Assembly: GCA_016713275.1 (NCBI GenBank)
Contig: JADJPL010000012.1
Coordinates: 1-64,000, forward strand
Reading direction: 5' to 3'
Length of the DNA stretch: 64,000 bases
DNA from: Haliscomenobacter sp.
Lineage (GTDB): Bacteria > Bacteroidota > Bacteroidia > Chitinophagales > Saprospiraceae
The translations under genes and the position numbers were made by a program. Below, piece after piece: positions 26,912 through 37,600 of this stretch; positions within the stretch are counted from its first letter, which is position 1, and each line of letters starts with the position of its first letter. The notes beneath the pieces were generated by a model that searched no databases, had not been told where the DNA came from, and saw only the letters and a list, made by a program, of their open reading frames with translations.

Positions 26912-27991
26912 ATGTCCCATACCAAAAACATCCTTCTCACCGGCGGCGCCGGGTTCATCGGGTCGCACGTAGTGCGCCGGTTTTTGACGCGGTACCCCGA
27001 TTATCGAATCGTCAATCTGGACAACCTGACCTATGCAGGCAACCTGGAAAACCTCCGGGATGTGGAGGGGCTTCCGAATTATGTATTTCAGCGCGGGGAT
27101 ATTTTGGACGCCGCTATGCTCGACGAGGTGTTCCAGTCCTTCCAGATAGACGGCGTTATCCACCTGGCGGCGGAATCGCATGTGGACCGGTCGATCGATA
27201 GCCCGCTGGATTTTATCGAAACCAATATCGTCGGTACGGTAACCTTATTGAACGCGGCCAAAAAGGCATGGAAAGACGCGATGGAAGGCAAGCGGTTTTA
27301 CCATATTTCTACCGATGAAGTATATGGCTCTTTAGGGGAAACCGGATTCTTTACCGAGGAAACGCCTTACGACCCGCGTTCGCCCTATTCTGCTTCAAAA
27401 GCCTCTTCCGATCATTTGGTGCGGGCGTATTTCCACACCTACCACCTTCCCGTTGTTATTTCCAACTGCTCCAACAACTACGGCCCCTATCAGTTTCCCG
27501 AGAAGCTGATCCCGCTGATGATCCACAACATCCGTCAGGAAAAGCCCCTGCCGGTGTACGGCGATGGAAAATACACCCGCGACTGGCTGTGGGTAGAAGA
27601 CCATGCCGCAGCCATCGAGTTGATTTTTCATCAGGGCAAAACCGGTGAAACGTATAATATCGGCGGGAATAACGAATGGAAAAACATCGATCTGGTGGAG
27701 CGCCTTTGCGACATCCTCGATGACCTCCTCGGCCGCCCTCAGGGCGCTTCCCGTCAACTCATCACCTTTGTCAAAGACCGCCCCGGCCACGACCGCCGCT
27801 ACGCCATCGATGCCTCCAAACTCAAACGCGAACTCGGCTGGGAACCCTCCGTCTATGCCGAAGAAGGCCTCCGCCTGACCGCCCAATGGTACCTGGATAA
27901 CCAGGAATGGCTGGATCATGTTACCTCCGGCGCGTATCAGCAGTACTACGACAGGCAGTACGGGGTGAAAAGTAATGATGTGGCGATGTAA
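26912..27991 (+). CDS. rfbB: dTDP-glucose 4,6-dehydratase
   Basis: 359 residues from ATG 26912 (the frame runs upstream through repeats). Shows GGAGFIGSH, VDRSIDSPLDFIETN, STDEVYGSLGE (catalytic Thr-Asp-Glu), YSASKASSD (Y-x3-K), NCSNNYGPYQFPEKLIPLMI and WLWVEDHAAAI, all diagnostic for RfbB/RmlB. Makes dTDP-4-keto-6-deoxyglucose for O-antigen or exopolysaccharide sugars. RmlA, C and D are not in the window. Confidence 0.93.
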   Translation: MSHTKNILLTGGAGFIGSHVVRRFLTRYPDYRIVNLDNLTYAGNLENLRDVEGLPNYVFQRGDILDAAMLDEVFQSFQIDGVIHLAAESHVDRSIDSPLDFIETNIVGTVTLLNAAKKAWKDAMEGKRFYHISTDEVYGSLGETGFFTEETPYDPRSPYSASKASSDHLVRAYFHTYHLPVVISNCSNNYGPYQFPEKLIPLMIHNIRQEKPLPVYGDGKYTRDWLWVEDHAAAIELIFHQGKTGETYNIGGNNEWKNIDLVERLCDILDDLLGRPQGASRQLITFVKDRPGHDRRYAIDASKLKRELGWEPSVYAEEGLRLTAQWYLDNQEWLDHVTSGAYQQYYDRQYGVKSNDVAM

Positions 27992-28017
27992 CGAAGTACC
28001 TGATCTCCGCTACTCCG

Positions 28018-28057
28018 TAACTTCGCAACCTCGCAACCTCGCAACCTCGCAACTTTA
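28018..28057. repeat. Short octanucleotide array upstream of korA
   Basis: Five copies of GYAACYYC in the sense orientation of korA but about 150 bases before its start, so unlike the other arrays it does not touch the start codon. Confidence 0.85.
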
Positions 28058-28061
28058 TTAC

Positions 28062-28096
28062 TGACATAAATCACCCCCCTATTGACATCCGTCATT
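28062..28096 (+). promoter_or_regulatory. Tandem CRP/FNR-type palindromes upstream of korA
   Basis: TGACATAAATCA (28062-28073) and TTGACATCCGTCATT (28082-28096, with TGAC-N4-GTCA) have centres about 21-22 bases apart, two helical turns, and lie some 115-145 bases before korA. They resemble half-sites of the CRP/FNR family. A redox- or NO-responsive regulator of the KorAB-Rnf genes is inference. Confidence 0.4.
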
Positions 28097-28208
28097 GGCC
28101 TGTCCCTGGCTTTTCCCAAATTTTAGCAAAAATATTGGCAGGATAAGCCGAAGGTTCGGCGACAACAGCATGTATCCGGCCAATAAAATGGGTTAAAAAG
28201 CCGGAATT

Positions 28209-30088
28209 ATGGAAAAAACAGCGCAAATCGCCCCCGAACGAATCCAAAAACAGGTACTCAGGCAGCACATCGTGGAGATTGTCAGCGATTCGGGAGAGGG
28301 GGCGCAAAAAGCAGGTCAGAGTTTTGGCGCCATTTCTGCCAAAATGGGCAATGGGGTCTGGACCGTTGAAATCATCCCGGCGGATATCCAACCGCCTGCC
28401 CGGACTAAAGAGGGGACTTCCGGCATCCGCATTCGCCTGGGCGCCGAGAAAATCACCAATTCCGGGGACGAGGTCGATCTGATCGTAGCGCTGAATGAAA
28501 TTGTGCCCTATACCCGTATTGAGCGCAACGAACTTCAGGAAGGGACCATTATGCTCATCGAAAGTAAATGGGCGCGCCACGACTCCCAGGATATTCGCTC
28601 CAGTTATGCCAACGCCATAGACGATTTTAACCGCCTGGGCTACAAGGTATACGAGATCCCGATGGAGGAGGAGTGCCTGAAATTCGTCTCCGACCCCAAA
28701 AGGGCAAGAACATGTGGGTCCTGGGGATGCTTTGCTTTATTTACGACCGGGATATGGTACGGGCCGAAGCCCAGGTCCGGCACACCTTCCGCACCAAGAA
28801 TCAAAAAGTAATCGACAACAACCTGCAGCTTCTTCGCGCAGGGTACGCCTGGTCGGAGGAGAACCTCGATTTTCAGTTTGAAATACCCGCCATCGCCACC
28901 GAGGAGGAATTGGTCGTAATGAACGGCAACGAAGCGCTGAGTTTTGGGATTTCCGCTGCAGGGATCGAAGTATGTTCGATGTACCCGATTACGCCGGCGA
29001 CTTCCACCACCCACCACCTGGCGGAATACATCGATAACCTGGGGGGCATTGTCCACCAGGCGGAAGACGAGATCGCGGCCATCGGATTTGCCATCGGCGC
29101 GGCCTATGCCGGCAAAACGCCGGTGACGATCACGTCGGGTCCTGGGTTGGCGCTGAAAACCGAGTTTATCGGACTGGCCGTGATGGCCGAATTGCCATTG
29201 GTCATTATCGATGTACAGCGGGGCGGCCCCTCAACCGGCCTGCCTACCAAAGTAGAGCAAAGCGATTTGCTGGCGGTCTTGTATGGCCAGCCGGGGGATA
29301 CGCCTAAAATCGTTCTGGCGCCAGCAACGATTGAAGAGTGCTTCCAGTTTGTGATTCTGGCCAGGAAAATAGCCGAAGCATTTCGTATTCCGGTGTTCAT
29401 CCTTTCGGATGCCAACCTGGCAACCGGAGTACAACCGTTCCCAAGGCCCAAATTGCAGGCCGAGTGGCTGGCGGGCCCCATTGATCAAAGCCCCTGGCCT
29501 GCCGGACTGAAACCGTATCAATGGGATGCACAGACCGGGATCAGCAAGCGCCCGATCCCAGGTCAGGAGGGTGGTATGTATACCCTGACGGGTTTGGCGC
29601 ACACCCCGGAAGCCAAAGTGGCTTATACTCCGGAAAATAACCAGCAATCTTCGGCTATGCGCTCCCGGAAGCTGGCCGCATTCGGGAGGTCCCTGAAGCC
29701 GCCTGCCGTATATGGCGGCGACACCGGGGATTTGCTCCTGGTAGGGTGGGGCTCCACCCGGGGCGCCATCGAAGAGGCAGTGGATCAGGCCAGAGCGAGA
29801 GGCGCCAAGGTGTCTTCCCTCCACCTGCATTTCCTGAGCCCGATGGAACCGGGGTTGAAAGAAATCTTCGCACGCTTTGAAAAAGTAATCACCGTGGAGA
29901 TCAACTATAGCGACGATCCGAGCGATCCCCTGATAACTGCGGAAAACCGGCGATATGCCCAACTGGCCTGGCTGCTTCGCGCGCATACGCTGACGGACGT
30001 GGATTGTTTTTCCAACGTCCACGGACACCCGCTCAGGCCAAAGAAAATCCTGGAGATGATCACCCGCGTGTTGAACCTTGAAAATTAA
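28209..30088 (+). CDS. korA: 2-oxoacid:ferredoxin oxidoreductase, gamma-alpha fusion subunit (frameshifted)
   Basis: After repair of one missing base in the A-run near 28701 this is a protein of about 626 residues. Residues 20-200 are the POR gamma domain (IVSDSGEGAQKAGQSFGA, EGTSGIRIRLG), joined to the alpha domain with YPITPATSTTHHLAEYI near residue 258 and SGPGLALKTEFIGLAVMAELP. Gamma-alpha fusions are the KorA type used for 2-oxoglutarate or branched 2-oxoacids. It pairs with KorB (TAATG overlap) to oxidise a 2-oxoacid with CoA and reduce ferredoxin. The exact 2-oxoacid cannot be told from sequence. It heads the run of genes leading into rnf. Confidence 0.9.
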
Positions 30089-31052
30089 TGCCCATGTCGT
30101 CCTTAATCTCTGAAGTTCACCTGGATCTGGAAGATAAGCATTTCGAAGCCTGCGATTACCAAAAAGGCCAGGCGCGCTGGTGCCCCGGTTGTGGCGACCA
30201 CGCCGTGCTGGCTGCGGTACAGAAATTGTGCGCCGAAGAACAGCTCCCTCCGGAAAAAACCGTTTTCGTATCGGGTATCGGCTGTTCCAGCCGCTTTCCG
30301 CATTACATGGATACTACGGGTTTCATGGCCTGCACGGGAGGGCTTTCCCGGTGGCCAGCGGGGTGAAATTCCGCCGGCCGGATCTCCACGTATTTGTGGT
30401 AACCGGTGATGGCGATTGCTGCTCGATCGGGGCCGGACACTGGATACATGCTATCCGGTACAATCTGGACATCACCGTGCTGCTTTTTGATAACCAGATT
30501 TACGGAATGACCAAAAAGCAGACTTCGCCTACCTCGCGGATGGGCACCATCTCCAATACCCACCCCTATGGATCGGTTCTTCCGCCTATCGATCCTATCC
30601 AGACCACCCTGGGGGTCTCCAACGCATCGTTTGTCGCCCAAACGGTGGATTGGATTCCCGGCCATTTGTATGCAACCATCAAAGCGGCTCATGCCCACAA
30701 AGGATTCTCTTTTGTGAAGATCAGCATGCGCTGTCCTAAGTTTATGCCGGATCTTGCGGAGGAAAAAACCTCCAGCCGGGACCATTACTGTCTGCTTCAG
30801 GACCCCAACGGGATCACCCCGGATGAGGCCACCCAGCGGATCTTCCGCAATGCGAAACTGCACGATCCTACCAATATCAATGCCGCCAGAGCCCTGGCTC
30901 AAAGCGACGATTTTATTTACCTCGGCTTGTTCTATCGCGACCCCGGCGCGTTGCGCTACGATCTCTACGGCGCCCACAACCTGGGATATACGCCCGAAAA
31001 AAACTGGCTGCGATCAACGCCGAACTCGACCGTTTTGCAGTGTAATTCCTGA
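30088..31052 (+). CDS. korB: 2-oxoacid:ferredoxin oxidoreductase, beta subunit (frameshifted)
   Basis: Begins at an ATG overlapping the korA stop (30094 also possible). RWCPGCGDHAVLAAVQKL and SGIGCSSRFPHYM bind a 4Fe-4S cluster; VVTGDGDCCSIGAGH is the TPP-Mg motif, closed by DNQIYGMTKKQTSPTS. One base is missing near 30312: the frame reads MDTTGF but the family reads M-D-T-Y-G-F-H-G-x-H-G-R-A, present in the next frame. Repaired length is about 321 residues, normal for KorB. It carries no extra ferredoxin domain, so a separate acceptor is needed. Confidence 0.9.
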
Positions 31053-31075
31053 GGATTTTTGGAAAACTTAATGGC

Positions 31076-33705
31076 ATGATGAACGTATCTTCTCCCAGCC
31101 GGACGGACTCCGGCGAAGGCCTTCGGGAAGGCGAACTCAAAGGGGCCTCGCTGTCCCTGCCCGTTGGTTTAAATCCGGACCTGGCGCCGGAAAGCTTCCG
31201 CAAGTCTAAAATGAAACCGTTTTCGCTGGTAGAAGAAGCTTCTGCCTCCGAAGAGGAACGGCGGGCTTACTGGCGGGTGTTGCGCGCGTTTTTCCGCACC
31301 GCTAAAGGGGGCGGCCTTCCGAAAGGCGCCCGGTTTACTTCCGCATTGCTTGCCCCGTATCTCGACGCTTCGCCGCTGCACACCGCGTACCCGCTTTGGA
31401 TTCCCGACAAGGAAACCTACGCAAAAATGCCGGATTTCCCTGCCGGCGGGTATCAAACGGTCGGAACGCTGCTGAAAGAAGCGGCTCGCACGATCGCCCC
31501 GGGGGAAGAGGAAGGCGCGGTGCTGAAGGCTAATTTGCCCAGACTGGAGCGCATTATTCGCCTCAAACTGAGCGTTGCAGGCGAGGCTTTCAAAGCTGGC
31601 CCTCTTTGGGATGACGCCGCCCAGGAAATCCAGAAAGAGCTTCAGCTTAAAGGGGTTGAAGCGCTGGTTTTCTCCGGAGATCTGAATAAGCTGCAAAAGC
31701 AATTACCCGTCGGGGGCATGGTCGTTCCGTTTGCTCAAAATACTCCTCTGAACCTGCTGGCGGCATTCCTGGAAGAAAACCAGAGGAACCGCACCGAACA
31801 ACTCCGCAACCAACTGAAGCGGGTCCTGCCAGCCTTGCGCGACCTGATCGCTATTGAAAAGCAAAAACTTCCCGATGCCAAAGAGGCAGGACAGTTGAAA
31901 CAAGGGCTGGATTTTGCAGGCAGCTTTGTCAATTTTGAAGCCCTGGCAGAGGTGCTCCCCGATACAGGCCCCGCAGACCTGTCGAAGTCGCGTTTCCAGC
32001 GCCTGGAGCAGGTACTTCTGGCCCTGGAAGGCGCCGAATCCTCCCTTTGCGGAAAAAGCGGGCAGATGGTCTTAAGCCGGACGTTCCACGAAAAGTCGGT
32101 GTTTAACTGGGGGCAACAGTTCGAAGCGGCCGCCTTCAAGGTCGTCGAACCGGAAGACGTCTTCGCAACTGCCGCAGCCTGGTTCGATGAAACGATGGCC
32201 GAGGCGGCTCAAACCCTAAAAGCCCTTCGGATCGCCCAACTGGAACTGGAAAACCATTACCAGGCGGATCTTCACGACGATTGGTTTGGGCATTTCAACT
32301 GGAAGATGTTCTCGGATGAAGAAATGACGCTCTGTACGCCAGTGATTTTGTTTCTGGAAGCAGAGGGGCTAATGGGTAGTTCGCTGCAAGCCTTCTCCCA
32401 GTGCCTGGCTTCTAATATTCCGGTGAAGATCGTTGCGCTTCCCGAACAAGGAAACACAGGCAAAGGAATGGCTTACCGGCCCGAACCGGCAGCGCTTGCC
32501 ATTGCCCATCGCAACGCGTATGTGCTGCAAACGGCGGCTTTGGACCCCTTTGCGTTACTGGACGGATTCCGCGATGGGTTTGTAGGGAATATGCCGGCTT
32601 TCTTCTACCTCACCAGCGCCGGCGTAGCAGGCGACAATACCGGAGACAAAGGATACCTGAATACGTTGGCTGCTGTGGAAGGCCGCGAATTTTCAGGGGT
32701 TTCTTATCATCCCGGCAAAGGCCCGAACTGGGGAAGCCGGTTCAGCCTGGTCCAGAATCCCGAACCGGAAAGCGATTGGCCTACTCATTCAATGGAATAC
32801 AAAACCGGTAAAACGGGAACAGCTACCGAGGCGATTGCCTCACCTATGCCGATTACGCTTGTGCGGTGGGCGCTTTCGCTTCGCACTTCCATCTGGTTCC
32901 CCCCCGGTTTTGGCATGCCGATCTGATCCCGCTGGCTCAGTTCCTGACGCTTTCCTCAAAAGAAAGCGCTTCCAGGGCGCCATTTATTTGGATCGCCGAT
33001 CAGGATAACCGCCTCCATAAAGCGGCGGTAGCCTGGCCTTTGGTAGAAATAGTGCGGCAGCGCCTCGACTTCTGGAAATACCTTCAGGAAAACGCGGGTG
33101 TCCATAGTTATCATGCCGAGCGGGCGGTGGAGAAAAAAGTGAAAGAGTTGGAAAGCGATTTCCAAAAACGCTTGGCTCAGGTGAAATCGGAACAACAAAC
33201 TGCTTTGGCAGAAGCCCAAACTTCCGCTGTGGAAGAGGCGATGGATAAGCTGGCTTCCGCGCTGCTGGGGTTGGACCTGGAAGGCTTGAGCTTTTCGGGA
33301 AAAACCACTGAACGGCCGCGTGCTGCTGCGGTGACCTCCGCTCCGGCCCCCGAAGCCCCGGTAGAAAAAGCGCCTGCCCCAACCGAACCGGCCGCTCCGG
33401 CGCCAGCTCCGGCTGCTGGAGCGCCTGCTCCGGCGCCTGTCCAGGAAGAGGCGTTGGATGTGGATGCCTGGATCGATACGCCCTTGTGTACTTCCTGCAA
33501 CGAATGTATCGAGAACAACGGGCAGATCTTCCAGTACAACGAAGACAAACAGGCCTTCGTTGCTAATCCCAAAGGAGGGCCTTATGCCGACATCGTGAAG
33601 GCGGCCGAACGCTGTCCGGTGAGCATTATCCACCCGGGAACCCCATGGGAGAAAGACGATCCGGACTTGAAAGAACTGGTTGACCGCGCCAAACCATTCC
33701 AATAG
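31076..33705 (+). CDS. Degenerate PFOR-like protein with linker-tethered ferredoxin domain (frameshifted)
   Basis: About 876 residues after repair of a missing base near 32838 (ATEAIA-F-TYADYACAVGAF). The middle (roughly residues 420-520, ASNIPVKIVALPEQGNTGKG, YVLQTAALDPFALLDGFRDG) follows the layout of the TPP-binding C-domain of pyruvate:ferredoxin oxidoreductase. The GDGW-type Mg/TPP motif is absent, so catalysis is unlikely. A coiled segment (KKVKELESDFQKRLAQVKSE) and an Ala/Pro-rich linker (about 756-792) lead to a ferredoxin-like domain with CTSCNEC and a later AERCPVSII, a 4Fe-4S set. MKPFSLVEE at 31211 is an alternative start. Sits between korB and rnfB on the same strand. I infer an electron-transfer adaptor; no published family is recalled. 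Confidence 0.65.
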
Positions 33706-33761
33706 GAAATCCGGTTAGCGCCTGAGGAGGGAGTTGGTTTAAATGACTTAAAAATTAGGTT

Positions 33762-34634
33762 TTGATACAGGAATTCATTACCGGAGTCGGAATCTTGGTG
33801 GGTCTGGGGGTATTCTTTGCCGTCGTGATCGCCGTCGCCTACAAGCGCTTGCGGGTTTTTGAAGATCCGCGGATCGACGAGGTGGAGGAAATGCTCCCGC
33901 ACGCCAACTGCGGCGCTTGCGGGCAGCCGGGATGCCGTGCCTTCGCCGAAGCGCTGGTCAAAGGCGAAGCAACGCCTTCCAAATGCACCGTGAGTTCGGC
34001 TGAAGGGGTAGAACGGATTGCCAACTATTTAGGGGTGGACGCCGGGTCGGAGGAGAAACGCGTAGCCCGCCTCCTGTGTGCAGGAGGGAAAAACGAAGCC
34101 CACAACCTGGCCGACTACCGGGGCGGACTGCGCACCTGCCGCGGCGAATCCGTGGTCACGGGGGGGATTAAATCCTGTACCTGGGGCTGCCTGGGATTAG
34201 GAGACTGCGTCGAAGTGTGCAATTTCGACGCGTTGTATATGAACGAAGACGGCCTTCCTACGGTCATTGCCGACAAGTGCACCGCTTGCGGAGACTGCGT
34301 CCGGATTTGCCCCAAAGGCCTGTTTGAGATCATGCCTTTAAGCCAGAAACTCGTCGTCCAGTGCAAATCTCTTTTGGAAGGCGACCTGGCCGAGTCGAAA
34401 TGTTCAGTTGCCTGCACCGCTTGCGGGCGCTGCGTAGCCGATTCGGTGCCTGGCGTGATCGAGATCAAGAACAACTTGGCCGTGGTGAATTACGACCTGA
34501 ACGAATTAACCAAACCGGATGCCATCCGGCGTTGCCCAACCGGCGCGATCGTCTGGCTGGAAGGACAGCAGTTTGCTGGTTCTGCCCAATCGGAACTGCC
34601 TGTCGGACGGGTGGAACGGTATGAAAATTATTAA
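33762..34634 (+). CDS. rnfB: Rnf complex iron-sulfur subunit B
   Basis: 290 residues from a TTG start with AGG six bases upstream. One N-terminal helix (VGILVGLGVFFAVVIAV) anchors it. The 4Fe-4S domain ANCGACGQPGCRAFAEAL is the RnfB hallmark, followed by CTWGCLGLGDCVEVC, CTACGDCVRICP and a further CTACGRCVAD. RnfB takes electrons from ferredoxin at the cytoplasmic face and passes them to RnfC or the membrane part. Unusually, its gene is separated from rnfC by a 1238-codon PFOR-like gene. Confidence 0.93.
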   Translation: MIQEFITGVGILVGLGVFFAVVIAVAYKRLRVFEDPRIDEVEEMLPHANCGACGQPGCRAFAEALVKGEATPSKCTVSSAEGVERIANYLGVDAGSEEKRVARLLCAGGKNEAHNLADYRGGLRTCRGESVVTGGIKSCTWGCLGLGDCVEVCNFDALYMNEDGLPTVIADKCTACGDCVRICPKGLFEIMPLSQKLVVQCKSLLEGDLAESKCSVACTACGRCVADSVPGVIEIKNNLAVVNYDLNELTKPDAIRRCPTGAIVWLEGQQFAGSAQSELPVGRVERYENY

Positions 34635-34690
34635 TAGCTGCCATACTGCGCTCCGCCTGCTTTGATGCAGGGCGGAATAAAACAGGAGTT

Positions 34691-37600
34691 ATGATCAAAG
34701 GTATTGCAAAGGAATACGAGGCATTTGCCAGGGCCATCCGCTCGGTGGAATCCGTTACCGGGGAAGGGTGGTCCGGTCCATTTGGAGAAGCGGCAGGGGA
34801 ACCGGCCAACTTTTTCGGTAGAAAACGGCTGACGATGGATGCCGGAGGCCTCGGGTATGCCGCCGGGTTATCGCTTTCGGGGGTCCGGGCTTCGGTATGG
34901 ATGACCGGAGAGGCTTTCCTGAAAGAACGAACGGTTTGGCAAACCGCTATCCGGTTCAAATTGCCGTTTCTGGTTTACCTCGTTGATGCCCGGTATTCCG
35001 ACCTGATTCCCTTGCTGGGCGAAGGCGGCGCCATCGCTTTTACGGCGCGCCAGCCTCAGGAAGCGGCAGACCTGGCGTTGATTGCCCGGCGCGCATCGGA
35101 AGCCGCGCTCTGCCCTGCGGTTGTTATCCTTCAACCGGATGCCAACAGCGGGTCCTCTTTCCAGGGGCTTTCCAAGGAGCGCACTGCTGAGTACCTGGGC
35201 GATCCCGACGGACTGATCGACGCGCCCACACCGGCCCAGGGTCTGGTGTTTGGAAAAAAAAGGCGCCGGGTTCCCAGATGGATGAATACCGACCTCCCCG
35301 CGTTGATCGGGGCGGTGAAAGATACCCGGTTTTTGGATCAGGAGCGGTTGGCTTCCCAGCGATTTTTTGAGGGGCACTTGCCCGAGCTGATCGCGGACGC
35401 CGTTGCCGTCTTCCAAAAGACCTCCGAACGGGCCTATTCCGCAGTGGATGTCTCCGCCTCCGGCAAACCGGATTTTTGGGCCATGGGCGCGTGGGATGCA
35501 GAAACCTCCCTGAAGGAGGTAGCGGTGCGCCAGGCAAAAGGCGAACACCTTGGGGTGGCCGTTCTGCGCCAGTGGGCCCCATTCCCTGGCAAGGAAGTTG
35601 CTCAGGCGCTGCAGAAAGCCAAGTCCCTGCTCGTTCTCGAACCGGGAGGCAGCGATTGGCTGTACCGGCAGATCCATAAAGCCCTGGAGACGCACGCGAA
35701 AGCTGGGAGCGGAACGGCAGTATTCGCTGCCAAAACCGCAGGCGCTCCCGATCAGCAGGATATTCTCCTGGCTTTGCAGCATTTCCAGAAAGGAGGAACT
35801 CCAAAACAGCCTGTCGTGCTGGGAACCGCCTTCTCCCGGGCTACATCGGTTTCTCCTCAGCACGAGGTCCTGCTTCAGGCTATCGAACGCGCCTATCCTG
35901 GAATTAGCCAGGAAGGACTAGCCCATTCGGATTCCCCGAAAAAAGAGAACCCCGCCAGCAAACCTTCCTGGGCGGTGCGGCGCTTCCGGGACCAGGGGCC
36001 TCCCTACGCCCGGCTGACGCGTTTTTTCAACGACACGGCATATTTTTTCCAGACCGGAGAAACCCGCGAAGTAGCTGCTGACCCGTTCCAGGCGATTCCG
36101 TTGATGCCGGCCGGATCGGCAAGCTTGGCAGACTGGGGATCGGCTCGGGAGCAAATTCCGGTTTTTCTGCATAACACTTGTACGGCCTGCGGCGATTGCA
36201 TCGCAGCTTGCCCGCATGCTGCGGTTTCTTCTGTGGCGATGACGATGGAATCGCTGATCAAAGCCGCCGTGGATGTGTCTGCCAAACGGGGACAGCCGCT
36301 GAGTTCCCTGACTCCGATGATCAAAAACCTCGCCAAGATTTGCGCGCAAACGGTGGCGGAGGCTCCGGATGCGCCCACCGACCTGCCTGCCGTGGTGGAA
36401 GCAGCTTTCGCCCGGGTAAGCGCTCAAATGAAACTGGAAGGGGAAAAAAGGGAACAAGCCGAACGAGATATCGAACGCCTGGAAACGATCCTGAGCGATT
36501 TTCCGGCGGTGTTCACCGACGAGCTTTTCCATCAGGCAGAAGCGGCGGAAAAAGGGTCCGGCCTGGTGTTTGGGATCGCCATCGACCCGCAAGCCTGCAC
36601 CGGGTGCGGGGTTTGCGCAGCCGTTTGTCCGGACGAAGCCCTGGTCATGCGGCCTGCAGATCATATGCTCCGCGAGGAGGAAAGCCGCCGTTTCGCGCTT
36701 TGGGAGCAATTGCCCGACACGTCTCGGGAAACTGTTCAACGGCTCATAGGGATTCCCGGGCAAAACCCAATCCCGGCGCTTTATCTGCAACGGGAAGTTC
36801 TTGCTTCGCTTACTGGCGGGCAACCGGCGGACCAGGGAACCGAATTTAAATCTATGGTGCACTTTGTCTGCGCCGTAGCGGAGGCAAGCCGCCAACCTGC
36901 GTATCAGCAACAGCTTAGATCCATCCGGGAAGCAGCGGATCAAGTGGCGGCCAAGGTGCATCAGACATTGAGCGATGCCCTGCCAAAGAAAGAATTCAGC
37001 CAGTTGGAGCAGGTTTTGGAAAACCTGCACGGAGATCGGTTGCCTCTGGATTCGCTCCTGGGCAAACTGGGTGAAGGCGAACACCTGAGCCGGGTTGATA
37101 CCCAAACGTTGCAGCGTCAAATGCAGATGATCCGCGACCTTCGGGATCTGGAGTGGCTGTTGAAAGAAGGCCCTTCCGGCCCCGGGCGCGCAAAATACAC
37201 CCTGGCCGCCGGGTTGAATGAAGCTTCCTGGCTGGGCCAGTATCCCTATAACCATTTTTCCACTCCAGTAGCGCTTTGGCAATCTGGTTTGACGGCGGAC
37301 GCTGCTCTGGGTCTGATCGAAGGACAAATGCGGCACTGGCTGGACAATATCCGGCTGATTCGCAGGGGCAAACTGGAGGCCCAGGGGAAATATCAACCTG
37401 CTGTGCACAACCCCGAACTGGCAGCCCTGGCATGGGAAAACCTGGATCCGGAAGAAAAAGAGGCCTTCCCTCCGTTACTCCTTGTCGTTGGACCGGAGGA
37501 AATGCAAAGTGGGTTGGCCGTTCGGTTGCCGGAGGTATTCGCAAAAGCCTGGCCGGTAAAAGTGGTGTATCTGGACCATGGGATGGTCGGTACGGATACC

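Noticed and set aside
35918..37408. A 496-codon antisense frame inside the large PFOR-like gene
   Set aside because: The plus-strand frame is continuous for 1238 codons with two perfect 4Fe-4S motifs; the antisense frame is composition-driven.
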